In this document: positions 45,452 to 56,796 of the stretch, piece by piece
Numbering within the stretch: position 1 is the first letter of the stretch
How the letters are laid out: each line of letters opens with the position of its first letter
Assembly (NCBI GenBank): GCA_021029095.1
Contig: JAJOHG010000113.1
Location: forward strand, 1 to 64,000
Length of the DNA: 64,000 bases
Direction: 5' to 3'
DNA from: Phellopilus nigrolimitatus
Taxonomy: Eukaryota; Basidiomycota; Agaricomycetes; Hymenochaetales; Hymenochaetaceae
The notes under the pieces: generated by a model
What the model was told of the DNA's origin: nothing
Seen by the model: only the letters and a program-made list of their open reading frames with translations
Database searches by the model: none
Position numbers and translations under genes: made by a program

Positions 45452-47010
45452 TGCAGTAATACGAGAGAGTGAGAGAGCAAATAAGGGAACGCCAGTAGGC
45501 GCGGTCACGCAGAGCACGTATGAGACAAATATTATAGTATGAAGGGCGGAAAGTCACAAGAGATTGATTCAACGCGCTTGCACCCGTGTAGTAGCTGGTG
45601 AAGTCGAAATGTCGAGTGCGGGCGAGTAGTCCCCGCTTGTCTAGAGGTTGACACAGGCCATCACTCATGGGCCATCACATCACTCTCTCGTCACAGACGC
45701 CTTAGGAGGTCAAACGTCGATTGAGTTGGTTTGATAGTGTCGTATAATCCTAGACTTGAATGAAATTTTGATCAAGTTCGCACACCGCTATATTTCTGTG
45801 GCTTCATTTAGAAAGGACAAAAGATCATGATGATGTTTAGATTCTTCTTTATCTTCTTGCCGGTGACTTAATATTGGGAAACATGTCAACTGTTCGATGT
45901 GAGTGATCGGCCTTGGCACAGACAGTGCGGAGGCAGGCGCGCAGAATAGAATTGACACCTCCAGACCCCCAGCCTCCCTGTTACGCGAATTCGAGGGAAA
46001 GTTCCGGTCTCAGAGAAGCGAGATAAGTGCAAGAGATCATTAAAACAAGGTAAAATAGCCTCGCTACCAAACAGGGATCCTTTATGGAAGATAGGTACTG
46101 AACATCAAAGTTCCATTCAAAGACGGGCGTCCACAGAACCGTATTTCTCTCAAACTCAAAGCGGACGGCAAGGAGTATAAGTCAACCCAAGTCGTTAGGA
46201 AGGACGCAGTAAATTGGAAACTGAAGGACGTGTAATACTCATAAGGTCCCGCTTCGGCTGCCTGAGAGATCTACGGATCGTCGCCCAGGGGGAGTGTTGG
46301 AATTTGTGCGAACCCTCAAAAACTGTTTCGGGGTAACGGACAAATCGGGTAGATTAGTAAGCGACTAGCATATAGGCCGACTGTCTGTAACTTGCTATCT
46401 ATCGCGTTTGCCCACGGCCCACCACCGCCAACGGGTCAAACGGAACCCACTGTGCGTGACTGCTGGCGACCTCGCCCCCCAGGAAAAGACACTGAAGAAG
46501 CCGAAGCCGTCGGCCGAAATCCAAAAGACACACTTTCACCCGGTGTAATCCAGATAATGACCACGCAATAATGGCTTTCATAGCGTGAAATTACTCCCTC
46601 TACTGAAAGGAATGTGTCGGCCTGCCAAAAGTAGACGCGGCTTGGTGCTGGTTCTTATACGTAAATTGTCGGGCTGCATCCCAGGAGTCATGCTCGAATA
46701 AGCTTGTAAAACTCGCATGTTGTTAATTTCTTTCTGCATAGGAACCTACAGTTTGATAGGCACTCGCGCAGCTTCTCCGAACGAAGCCGGGCACCACAGG
46801 TTCAGAATCGATATCATCCATGCTGCACGCTGGGAATCACCGCGTATCCAAGTAAAGTATTTAGGCGCCTATTTGAATTGGGGTGAGTATTCGGCGACCT
46901 GGGTGTCTCGGTGAGTAAGGAGAGAACCTTAACACGGAAAGGTTATCCTTTGGCTGAAACTCGCCGTCCGGAGTCTCTCAGTGCGAAACTGTTTCCACTG
47001 ATTTCGCTCG
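45452..47010. other. intergenic region between divergent genes
   Basis: Over 1.5 kb between the MFS start and the hydrolase start, containing both promoters. Frames at 46399-46581 and 46717-46914 lack recognisable features. Confidence 0.4.
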
Positions 47011-48618
47011 ATGGACTGCGTTACAGATGAGTTGGGTATAGTGCCGCGCTGGGAGCCCTCTGCGCGAGAGCACTCTCAAGACTGGGTTGTCAGCACGCAC
47101 TACTTTGCATCCTATGCAAGATGGCGGACTTCGTCCCGCACAAAATCTCGTACCGAACCAGCCTCAGACGAAAGCCTCGCCCCGACCAAGCTCGTAGCTG
47201 TTGTGAACCGCTATATTCCGCGCAGTAAATCGCTCAGGAGTCCAGAGGAAGGAGGATTAACTTTAGTTCTCGCCCACTGGTTGGGTGGTCACAAAGAGGT
47301 CAGAATCAAAGTGATATAATTTTGTATATGACGACCGTAATGTCTACGCAGTGTTGGGAGCCAACGATCCGGCACCTGCTCCATCTTGACAAGGAAACGG
47401 TGTCCTCCCGGCTGATATCTGAGATATGGTCTTTTGAGCCGCTCCATCATGGTGACGCGGCGTTGTTGAACAAGGATGGTCTGGTGGGACGTGAGCTTCA
47501 TCAACTGATAGAATTTGATTTTTTGTTTTGTTTTCGTTACTGACAAACCTCGCAGCCGACCCGATGCACTATCCTACTGATCTTGTAGAGTTTATTCGGA
47601 GAAGAATGCCAGAGAAATGGAACCCTTCGCAAACATTATCTCCACTTCTTCCACAACATGAAATTCTTTTTCGGCCAAATGTAATCGGCATCGGACACTC
47701 GATTGGAGGCACATCCTTGTGCGTATATTATAATTCATAGCTATTTCGTATTGAGAGTGACTTTCTCTGCTAGTATTCACGCGGCTTTGCAAATGCCCAA
47801 CGCGTTGTCTTCACTGATTCTTATAGAACCTTTTCTCGTCAGTCCAGAAAAAAACTTGCACAAAGCATATGAAGTCGTCAGTGCAGGTACTGCACGACAG
47901 CCAGATGTCTTTAAGTCCAGGTAAGCAAATAAATGCTTACTCAGGCTATCTGTGATTGCTCAAACTGCGAGCCACAAGGGACGCTCTTCTAAAATACTTG
48001 AAGAAAAATCCAGTTTCTGCTGACTGGGACCCTCAAGTTGTCGACACGTTCATTAAATTTGGAGTTTATGAGGATGGAATTGGGCAAATCAGTCTCAAGA
48101 CGAAGAAAGCGGCAGAGGCGGTGAGGTTCTAATATGTTTTCCTGGCCTCTCGCGTTCTTAAACATGTAATACTGCAGCATCTCGTGGCAAATCGCTACAT
48201 GTACGAATCAATCTGGTTCTGTTTACCCTCTCTACAACTACAGGTTCACTTTATCTATGCTAACTACTCATGGATCATGTAAGTAATAATCAGCCAGGTT
48301 CATTTGGTTTATACTTCAATGTGTATGCAGGTCAGAGCACTCAAGGGCTCAGACCAGGCTTCAGCCGCCGAATGCGTCATCCTGCGATTTGGACGCTGGA
48401 CATGGGGTACGCGGCAATTCGTTCGCTTTCCTCGCTATTAAGATAATATTGAATCTCCGCAGGTCGTTCAAGAGAAACCTCGGCTCCTTGGTAAGTCCTA
48501 TTTGAGTGGTCTGTCAGGCCGTACAAAAGAAACTTAATGTCCCATAGCGGAGCACATTATGGGCTACTTAACGCAACAGTCCGCTTCAGGCACGCAATCC
48601 GGCCGTGCTAAGCTGTAG
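47011..48618 (+). CDS. alpha/beta hydrolase
   Basis: About eight exons. Exon 1 (ATG 47011) includes LVAVVNRYIPRSKS and GLTLVLAHWLGGHKE (HG/HW oxyanion-type strand). Next come WEPTIRHLLHLD, ISEIWSFEPLHHGDAALLN, DPMHYPTDLVEFIRRRMPEK, and IGIGHSIGGTS, the GxSxG nucleophile elbow with Ser in GHSIG. Then HAALQMPNALSSLILIEPFL, DALLKYLKKNPVSADWDPQV, FGVYEDGIGQISLKTKKAAE, MYESIWFCLPSL and a C-terminal HIMGYLTQQSASGTQ. It resembles the fungal family that includes toxin-biosynthesis-associated peroxisomal hydrolases (Akt2-like) but is equally found as general esterases. A catalytic His near the C-terminus is probable in LAEHIMG. Substrate unknown. Confidence 0.68.
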
Positions 48619-49799
48619 GAGATGCAGTCGAATGATTATTCTGTCAAGCCTTGAGTTAGCAGTTTTATTCGCTAAAAAATTAAATAACTCACAATGTATT
48701 CAATATGCTCTGACGTCGAGTCTTCTCTCCGCCAATTCGTGCCGTGCGGCTAAGCTAAGCTCCAACATGCCTCCGCGTTCTTCACTGCCCACGGGCAGCA
48801 GCTACACGCGCTCGAATTCGACTATGCCGGCGAGCAGGATATCTTCATCAATCCCGATGGCCACGCTTTACCCCTCTTCCTCCGTATGCTCGAAACATTA
48901 CATCCAAAACTCAAACACCAGCTTCATAGGCGGGCGGTGACAGAACCTTGTGTGCATTATATTCACATACACACTCTCTAGCTGCTCGTGCACCGCGTGG
49001 TGCATTTTCAGCCTCGCGGGAATCTTTTGTTGGGACACCGTCGTTTTGTGCACGAGTGGGGGTAAAAACGAGAGTGCGGAGGAGAGGATTTGGAGCGAAG
49101 CAGGCGGGCCCAAGACGTTCCATATTTCTTATCAAGGGACTAGAAGGCCCCGTGAAGGAAAATACCTAGATTAAAGCGCAAAGTTCAAACCTTGCTTACG
49201 TCGCCTTCCCAGAATTACAACTGCTTCGATATCCGCCTTCCATGCTCGAACACTGCATATTGAAGCGAGTTCTGGATAGCATTCTTTGTCTCGCAAGAAC
49301 TTCGTCGAAATCATGAAATTCTTTTCAGTTCACACGAATCAGTAAGCCGATCTAAAATCATCAGGAGGATTTTCAAGGCTGTCGATATCGAGTCAAGACC
49401 GGTGCTGACCTTTCCCAGCTCCACCAGAATTCCCGCTTTGAAGTGATACCATTCACCACATGCTTGACGGCACTGTCACTTATTAGCTTGTACAGAAGAG
49501 ATCGGCTTGACAGAGCTTCAGGGCGCTAACTTAAAGATTTTGGTGAGTAATGCTGTGATGCACATGGACACACTGCTGTTCATCAAGAAGCTTCCGAGGC
49601 GTCTCGGTACTTTCTTCTTCCATGTCTCTTTGTAAGCATAAAAATTCATTGCTGTTCGATCACCAGTGTATTCGCCTGCCTGATCTAGGCCGAAGAGGAA
49701 GCAAGCGAACGTGACTTCCGACGACAAGCTCTTGTATATAAAAGTGGCTCATCTTCCAGCTGGCGAGTGAAACGACTACCCCTTTCTAGATAAGCAGCT
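48619..49799. other. region without a confident gene
   Basis: A plus frame near 48800-48930 reads LEFDYAGEQDIFINPDGHAL and another near 49500-49620 reads ELQGANLKILVSNAVMHMDT. Both look protein-like but no gene model could be built. The last 60 bp are the promoter of the next gene. Confidence 0.35.
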
Positions 49800-51548
49800 A
49801 TGGCGACCGACCCCTGCTCAGGATTGCTTTGCGAAGCACTGGAACTCGCAGTGAAGACTACAGGAATATTCCAAGTGACAAAAATGCTTAATCGTGAGTC
49901 GTTTCGAGAGACTGAAGTGTGCGGTGCTCTCATTTCTGCGAGCTTTCAGTGGCCTCCATGGCTCTGTACATTTACCACTTTCGTAAGTTGGTATTTAGTT
50001 TTAGAAAGAAAAAACCAAAGAACTCACTTGTTCGTCTCGTGTTTTGCTAGTGTCCAATCTTGATCATGAGATAATGTACATGTGGGCAAGTAGCGAAGTC
50101 ACAAATTCAGATGGAGCAAATACAAATGCGCAAAGATTTCCCGCGTCATTTAGACTGCAAAATTCGGTGCTGGTAAAATTATTTACTTCACGGTCAGTAC
50201 ACACCCACCTGATTTGTCCTTAAATCACAACTGACTCTCCTACTCTAACCTCTTCAGTTGCGCTATTATTCTCTTTTCGGCATAGTGTAAGTAGCTCATG
50301 CCAATGCGTTACAGAACGTTTTGCTTGACAAGAATCATACAGATATTTTATCATAGGTAAATAGACCATGTCAAAAATAACTAACGAGAAATTATATTCA
50401 TCGCGAAATCAAATTTGTTTTCAGTTGATTTCATGCCTGAGGCCAGCCTCGAAGTGAGTCTAGTTTACTTTCGGTCTCGGATCTGCTCCTAACATTGTTT
50501 AATTGAACAGAAGTACGTCTTCTTCTCTTGGTTTAGTAGACGAGAACACGGCTCTTAAATGTAGTTATTACAGCTGTTTGTATATCTGACGAGGGCCTTA
50601 GTTATTCGGTACTGACAGGAAGATCGCAGGCATCCGATGGATTAAGTTTCAATACGCAACTGCAATAATAATCAGCTTTCTCTCAGACTGTACGTCCCGC
50701 GGATTCTTCTGTGGTTGATCTCAAAATGTGCACTAAACCACAATCATCAGCAACACTTATACTGCGGATCTATGCCATGTACAGCAACAGCAGGAAAGTT
50801 CTGATCTTGTTGATCACAACACTTTTATCGACAACCACCAGTCCTATTGTCATCATTGCGATCATGTCGCAAAAGCAGCTCAGTGAGTCTTCATTTGAAT
50901 GGAACGCTTAAGGTTCTTACTATGATTTTTCGTTTTTAGTCTTCCCGGCATCCTTTGGATCTGGTGTTGACATGCATATGTGTGTCGCAATCGACATTCC
51001 CGGAATATTCAGATTTGCTTGGGTGGCAAAGCTTTTCCACGAAGCTTTGCTTTGCTCATTTGCATTGTACAAAGGGATACAAAATTTCAGGAGGGACAGA
51101 AGTCCGACAGACCGCCTTATGGCGCAGCTCGTGAAAGACTCTGTGTTGTACTTCTTCGTGTAGGTTTCTTTCTTCATCCCTTTCGATGTTGGGACTTATA
51201 TGGTTTGATAGAGTATTTGCCGTCTATCTCTTGAATGAGATTGTGTGGGTCATCTTAGGTGTACGATTCTAATTCTCCCTGTTCATTTGAACTTGAACTT
51301 GAGTTTATACTGACGATTTTTATTTATAGGAAGATTACACGGAGGCTCCGATCGGATTTACAATGGCAACAGTGAATATCATGTGTCAAGGGCTGCTGGT
51401 GAACATCAGACAGCAATCCTTAAAGCGAGCCTTTTGTATTACATCCGCGGGCGAATGCATAACTACTCCATCTGTCAATACTGCTCAGCAGCTGTCAGAA
51501 ATAGCATGGGCACCGGCGGCGGGGGAGGAAGAAGAAGAAGTGCTATGA
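49800..51548 (+). CDS. DUF6533-type seven-helix membrane protein (plus-strand copy)
   Basis: Paralogue of the gene at 10.7-12.5 kb with the same exon order: MATDPCSGLLCEALELAV, LASMALYIYHF, LSNLDHEIMYMW, TAKFGAGKIIYF, IRWIKFQYATAIIISFLS, LRIYAMYSNSRKVLILLI, FGSGVDMHMCVAIDIPGIFR, AKLFHEALLCSFALYKGIQN, FAVYLLNEIVWVILG and EDYTEAPIGFTMATVNIMC, ending in a glutamate run. Introns and the 3' end can also be aligned with the other copy. The intron after MYMW begins GC rather than GT (50086-50153), while the sister gene has GT. Presumed multi-pass membrane protein of unknown function; signalling is a guess from topology. Confidence 0.62.
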
Positions 51549-52609
51549 CCATCTGGGCCAGCTGTTTTTTTGAAGGTCTAGAATTTGATCTCAGACGCGA
51601 ATCAAGGACTGACAGCTGACTTTTATGTCTGCAGATTTGGAACCACAGACGCGGTTTCATAGCTATATAGTAGCGATGGAGGGAAAGTTGATCAGTCTCT
51701 TTTCTTTATATAATCCAGAGCATTTCCTCCTGTCTTCTGGAAATGTAAAATGTGTCGAAAATTGGGTTTTAGTATATCTTGTACGATCTTTTCATTTGCT
51801 TTTGGCCAATGCGTGAACCATGCCACGGGACGCCGTGACTCGCCCGACATGCGCGGGACCTCTGGATCCGTTCTTGTGTTCTCCCGTCGCACTCGGCTCG
51901 CGCTCTTGTCCCTTTTCTCCAAGTTTGCATTCTGATCTACGCCAAGGCTGCGTCGTGAGGTCCTGTGCTGAAGAGATATCTCCGAGCCGACATGCGGGAG
52001 GCTCGCGCTGTGCTGTTTCCCGAGCGCCGCCTGCTTCGTGCTCCTGAGCTTCTGACCCTGGCTAGTGTTCTGGTTTTGGCTCTTTGATACACCGCGCACC
52101 CACTGAAAGCGCAGCTCCACGGCCTGGGTTCCGTTACCATTTTTGCTCCAGTTCCCTTTTCACCGTCACTTCCGGAGTTCTTAAAGGATGACGATCCGCT
52201 TATACCAATGCCCCCGCCGACCATCCCAACGCCACGCATGACACCGCCGAGTAGCCCACCACCACCTTTGGACGATCCATACGTAGCACGTTGGACGGCC
52301 CGCAGGCGGGCTGAGTGGTGCAATCAGCGTCAGTTAGTCATCAATCCCGATGGCCACGCGCAGTGCGGTGATTCTCCTTGCGTGCTTCTTTCGAACACAA
52401 GAGATCTTGGCGGCACTTGGGCACTTGAGAATGGCGGATCCTTGAGCCAACAAAAGAAGACACCGTAAGAAAAGAAAAGGGACTCACCGACAACAACCTG
52501 TTCACTATCCGAGTCCTCTACCATGTATTTTCTCAGTGGTTCCGTACTGCATTCCAAGGCTTCGTGACACATCCGTATAGGCTGTCGTCGCTGTCGTCGT
52601 AGACGAGCC
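51549..52609. other. region with a possible diverged SAP-family tail
   Basis: A plus frame at 52130-52468 reads PFSPSLPEFLKDDDPLIPMP, PTPRMTPPSSPPPPLDDPY and QLVINPDGHAQCGDSPCVLL, resembling the proline-rich C-terminal part and the QDPDG(C/W) end of SAP-like proteins A and C. No SAP helix is visible upstream. The segment 52440-52610 is shared with 40380-40540. Confidence 0.3.
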
Positions 52610-53400
52610 TGATGGTGAAGTTCAGCTAGTTTTCACCTTCTGCAACGGGCAGAGGCATTTAGGCGGCTTGAGTCTGAAAAATGGGATCCATGCTGGCCCA
52701 ATGCTGACCCAATCATCCAACAAACCAAGTTGATGCAGCGATGCGTCGTAGCCAATGGAAGTCGTCGGGCGCGATACCGTCACAGCGCGATAGATACAAG
52801 GCATCCGTAGAAAAGATCACAAAAGATCATCTGCGCCTGTAGGTCATTGACCAGGAAAGCTACATGAAGAACGCCAAAGCTAATGGATCCAACTAGAAAA
52901 AGAGAAGTGGTACATAAGTGCAGCTCCAGCCGACGCGTACGAAGTCTTCGTGCCGACACGTGTCGCGTTGCGCCCGAATCCAACTTCATCGCTCTCGTCA
53001 GAGCATAGACTCAGCTTCATCTGCTTTTGCTCCTTCAAGACGTTCTCGGCACAATTTTATTGGATCAGTCATCGTCGACGAACGCGTAATCAACAACCAT
53101 CAGCTACATCCGAGTCTCCTTCCGTCTTTGCGGCCGACGCTAAAGCTGGTCCGCTCAGTTGACAAGTGCGTTATTGGCAGTACTCATTATGAAAGCTCGA
53201 CGGAGGAACGACGGACGTACTTTTGAGATGTACTTTTGGTTGGCTGACTCGCAGCACTTTGCAACTGGTGCTGGCGGCGGTTCATCGACGCTCTAAACCG
53301 CTTCAAATTGTTTTCAAGCTCTCGTACACAACTGTACGAGATGCATGCAGGTCCAGGAAAGCATGCATCGCTGCAATCTGCAATCCATATATTGATGATA
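52610..53400 (+). repeat. dispersed repeat R, copy 4 (most complete)
   Basis: Reference copy: GCTAGTTTTCACCTTCTGCA, GATGCAGCGATGCGTCGTAG, GTGCAGCTCCAGCCGACGCG, GTGCCGACACGTGTCGCGTT, TCGGCACAATTTTATTGG, CAGTACTCATTATGAAAGCT, TTGGTTGGCTGACTCGCAGC, CGTACACAACTGTACGAGAT. Each occurs in the same order in other copies. Confidence 0.8.
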
Positions 53401-53890
53401 GAAAATGATGCTTCATTTGGGCCTGGGATTTCTTTCTTTTCCAATGATTTCGGGACGAGTCGTCAAGCTAGCTGAGGTACGGAAGACAGGTGCATATCCA
53501 AGATGACCTAACCGAATTTGCGGCGTACACCCTCGGAAGGCAACGCCGAAACACCTATACAAGAGTCACGATCAAAAATGTCTTTCCTTCCTGCTTGTTG
53601 TCTTTTTTCGCGTAATGCATAACCAGGATACCTGACGAACATTCAGCATTCGGCTTATGCTGCTCGTCGGCAAGCTGTCCGCAACCATGAACACTGTAAA
53701 GCGCCTTCGTCGACCAAACACGTGTCGACGGATCCTATAGAGATCCGATTCAACGAAGGCTCAGTTAATCGATTCCTTTGAAGCCCTCTTCAATCTCCTC
53801 GTAGGCTCAACTTCACCCTCCATAAAAGGCCTTTATCACTCGTCCATCGCCAGGATCCCCACCATCCTTCGAGTCGTCCCAGTCCCTTCC

Positions 53891-54105
53891 GTGTCGTCCA
53901 TTTCCTCCAACTTGCGCCCGCGTATTCTTATATTTGGCGTAGGTAAGTTCTCAACTAGAAACGACGTTTATCTTCGGCGTCATCTCTTTGTTGGTCGAAA
54001 AGGAGGATACCGCCTGAGTCGCGAGCTGGAGGGAGAGTTACCTGGGTATCCAAAGGTTTCCTGGGCGAGCGACTCTGACAGCGGGTGCCCTGCGCTATTC
54101 TGAAA
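53891..54105 (+). pseudogene. fragment with Rossmann-like start (partner of 35.8-36.0 kb)
   Basis: MSSISSNLRPRILIFGVG with a GTAAGT donor, then GYRLSRELEGELPGYPK. The glycine pattern resembles an NAD(P)-binding fold, but the rest of such a domain is not found before 54430. A TCCATAAAAGGCCTTTATC block about 70 bp upstream may be its old promoter. Confidence 0.35.
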
Positions 54106-54517
54106 GCAATTACCTTTGTGGAATGGCACGAAACGTTATGCTGCTTCTCTCGGGCAGCGAGGCCACCTCGCCGCATGCGAGCAGCGGACGAGGGCATCCG
54201 ATACAGTCATCGAGTGCTCGGCGTCTGGTCCGAGTGTTGTGTCGTTCAAATGATACTGCGAGTACTCATGGAGTCGCCAATCTGTCTGCAGCCATGCTCA
54301 TGACGTCGGCTGAGATCCACTCAACGCGATCTGATTTTAACAAGCGCTGCTCGAATCATTATCGCACAAGACATGACACGACAAAAGATATTACAAGACA
54401 CTGCTTTTATCATGGACCACCTATCTCTTGACTACTGCTAGAACAGTTTCGGAACGAGCGATGATGACCGAGACGGAGATATAACAGTAACCTCACGGCT
54501 TATAGCGGGCATTGTCA

Positions 54518-55360
54518 CTATTCAGTGTCGCTATCGTCGTCAGGTTTTTGGTTGTACTCTGCCTTGGACCACGCGTCCGCTGCGCCCTTCTCCCAGTCAG
54601 AAACGGGCCTGACAGTCCACGGCCATCCACTTGGATCTTGTGTAAAAAACATTGTGCTCCATTTCGGTAGTGGGCGCTGCTGCCGTATTCCAGGACACTG
54701 CGGCGGAAATGGCGGCGAAAGGTTTGGGGATGATGGCGGCGGCGTTTCCGGCAAGGATGACAGCAGTGTCGGAAGTGGCTGCGCCGGCTGGGATGACGGG
54801 AATGGCGGGGGCACATCGGTGTTGATGACAACGGAGTCGACTAAGATCCTCTTGCTTTGATGTTCAGCTGGCACAACTTCTCGCAGAGAATTAATATGTC
54901 AGGAATGCAGGTGTATTGTGGACGCTGATGAAGAGACTCACTTTCCGGATCCATTTCCTCCGCCTTCCGCTTCCGCAAGGTAGTCTCTTGAGGTGCTCCA
55001 GCATTCTCCTTGGTACTCGAGCCAGAGCTGGATGCAGAGCAGGAGGCGGCTCCTTCGTTATCGACATTGTGGCCAACCAGGTTGCGCTCGGGTCTGCAGC
55101 AGACACATCCAAATGTCGTCAGTGTGAGGTAAATATGAAGCGGTGAAACAGGGACGCACCCGATCTCCGCATGCCATTTGAGCAACCGCTCTCGGATTTC
55201 CTCTCGCGGCCCCGTGGCTTTCAAGCCATGTTTCTGCATACTAATCAATATCGAGTGACGACAGCGACGGCAATGCGAGACTCACTCTTGCGAGCGTCCG
55301 CAGCTCGTGGTATTCCAGCTTCTTTATCTGGGTCTCAGATGGGAGCGCCGACGAATCCAT
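54518..55360 (-). CDS. SAP-like domain protein C
   Basis: Four exons, the first of 75 nt exactly as in gene A. Exons 1-2: MDSSALPSETQIKKLEYHEL, RTLAR, KHGLKATGPREEIRERLLKW, a clean SAP-type helix-extension-helix. Exon 3: ENAGAPQETTLRKRKAEEMD. Exon 4: VPAEHQSKRILVDSVVINTD, a proline-rich stretch and MFFTQDPSGWPWTVRPVSDW, ending DDDSDTE. It is the inverted-duplication partner of gene A. Compared with A it keeps the SAP residues, both basic clusters and the VRPVSDW end, while the linker between the SAP motif and KRKAEE is strongly changed (VGHNVDNEGAASCSASSSGS). No frame break is seen. A nuclear nucleic-acid-binding protein is inferred. Confidence 0.62.
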
Positions 55361-55905
55361 GTGGTGTGATAGGATGTGGAAGTGGAAGCGGAAGTGGATT
55401 GAAGTTGTGGTAGTGGGTAGTGGTTGAAGGAGAAAGGGAATGAACCCCCGTATTTAAAGCCTTCGAAGAGAGCCACACATCACATGTTGGTTTGTTGGGT
55501 TGTATTCGTGTTGCTCTGGTTTTCATTATGTTCATTGTGTTCATTGTGCAAGTCCGGCTATCGTATCCGACCGGCCGGTCCAGGAGTGGGACGCGTTATT
55601 TGTATCTATTTGGGTTGTGAGCATGTATTTCCGACGAATGCACGCAGCCTGAGTGTATATCAAATTCAGATGAGCAGGTCTCATTGTGAGCCTTTGATCT
55701 AATTTCACCTTGATACAATATTCTTAGATCCTACTGTACCGAGGAAGGATTCTACTGGTCTGAGCACTCCAAAAAGAATAGGACTGCTAACGAAAGCATC
55801 GGCGTTTCAACAAATGTCCCGATTCTAAATGTGCTTGAAAAAAAAACGGGGCTTCGGTATCTGCTGGAGGAAGAGTAAGCGACAGGGCGAGTTCAGACTT
55901 TTTGA

Positions 55906-56221
55906 AAGGCAGAAAATTTTGCCTTCGATGTGTGGCGTGACCTAGACATAGGCGTTCAGTATTAACATCGCGCTTGAATGCTTTGGAGGCCTATGGTGCT
56001 TATCTAGACCCTCCGAGTCCAAGACGGTACAATTGAGTGCACCAACACCCGTAAATAAAAGGAAAAAGAAAAGAAAGACAATAGTAGTCCTGGAATATAG
56101 ACTAGTATATATAGTAGTTGCAAAGTGGGATCACCGAATTGAGACTTCTTGATTATCGTATAAATTTGTTATCTTTAACAATTTCAGCGGCAGGTACTCT
56201 TTAATTCGGCTCAGCTAGCTT
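55906..56221. other. spacer between duplication arm Y and an R copy
   Basis: Partly related to 30540-30740. No gene. Confidence 0.4.
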
Positions 56222-56788
56222 GAGAAAGTCCGAGAAATGGAAACTCGCGCTTATCCAGCAGAGGAACTCGATACAGCGATACGTCGTAACCTGTCAAAAT
56301 TAGCGGGTACAAATCGGCGCAGTACGAGCATCCATTCGTCGCAAACAATTCGCACTTGCAAGTTCTCAGCCGGCAGAGCTACAGGCGGAGTGCCAGAGTC
56401 TGCGACGCTGGATTTGTGTCTGATGAATGGAGCCAGAAGAATCGCTGGTGGGTGCAGTTCAAAATCGTTCGCTACTGTATGACTCACGACGCGCAGAAGA
56501 AATTCAGAATTCAGACTGAACAAAGTGTCTCGAGACTCTCGGCAATGGAATTCATACCGGTCCAATGCTGATCCTATAGAGCAAGCTGATACGGCGATGC
56601 GTGATAGTCGTTGAAATTTTGCAGGCGCGACATCGACACAGTACCAGCGCCCGACATGCAAGACATACGTCTTTGACCGAGGAAGCCACGCGAAGAGCGC
56701 CAAATTGATGGATGCAGCCAGCCGACGCGTACGATGCTGCTTCGTGTCGGCACGTGCCGCGGCGCCGAGTCGCTCCTCGCTCTTATGT
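56222..56788 (+). repeat. dispersed repeat R, copy 5, left part
   Basis: CGATACAGCGATACGTCGTA, CAATGCTGATCCTATAGAGC, GATACGGCGATGCGTGATAG, GCAGCCAGCCGACGCGTACG and TTCGTGTCGGCACGTGCCGC follow the R order. The copy is cut at 56797 by a hAT element and resumes at 58428. Its first 280 bp look like an extra tandem part of R. Confidence 0.75.
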
Positions 56789-56796
56789 TCACGGGC

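Larger units (their letters stand above)
53620..55905 (-). repeat. inverted segmental duplication, arm Y
   Basis: Reverse-complement partner of 33950-36230. Contains SAP-like gene C, its promoter and both flanks. Similarity stops at about 55905 within a TTCAGACTTTTTGAAAGG stretch, after which arm X continues directly into an R copy while arm Y continues into unrelated DNA. Confidence 0.85.

Noticed and set aside
51692..52120. 142-codon minus-strand frame
   Set aside because: Low complexity, no motif, overlaps equally open frames on the other strand; treated as chance.
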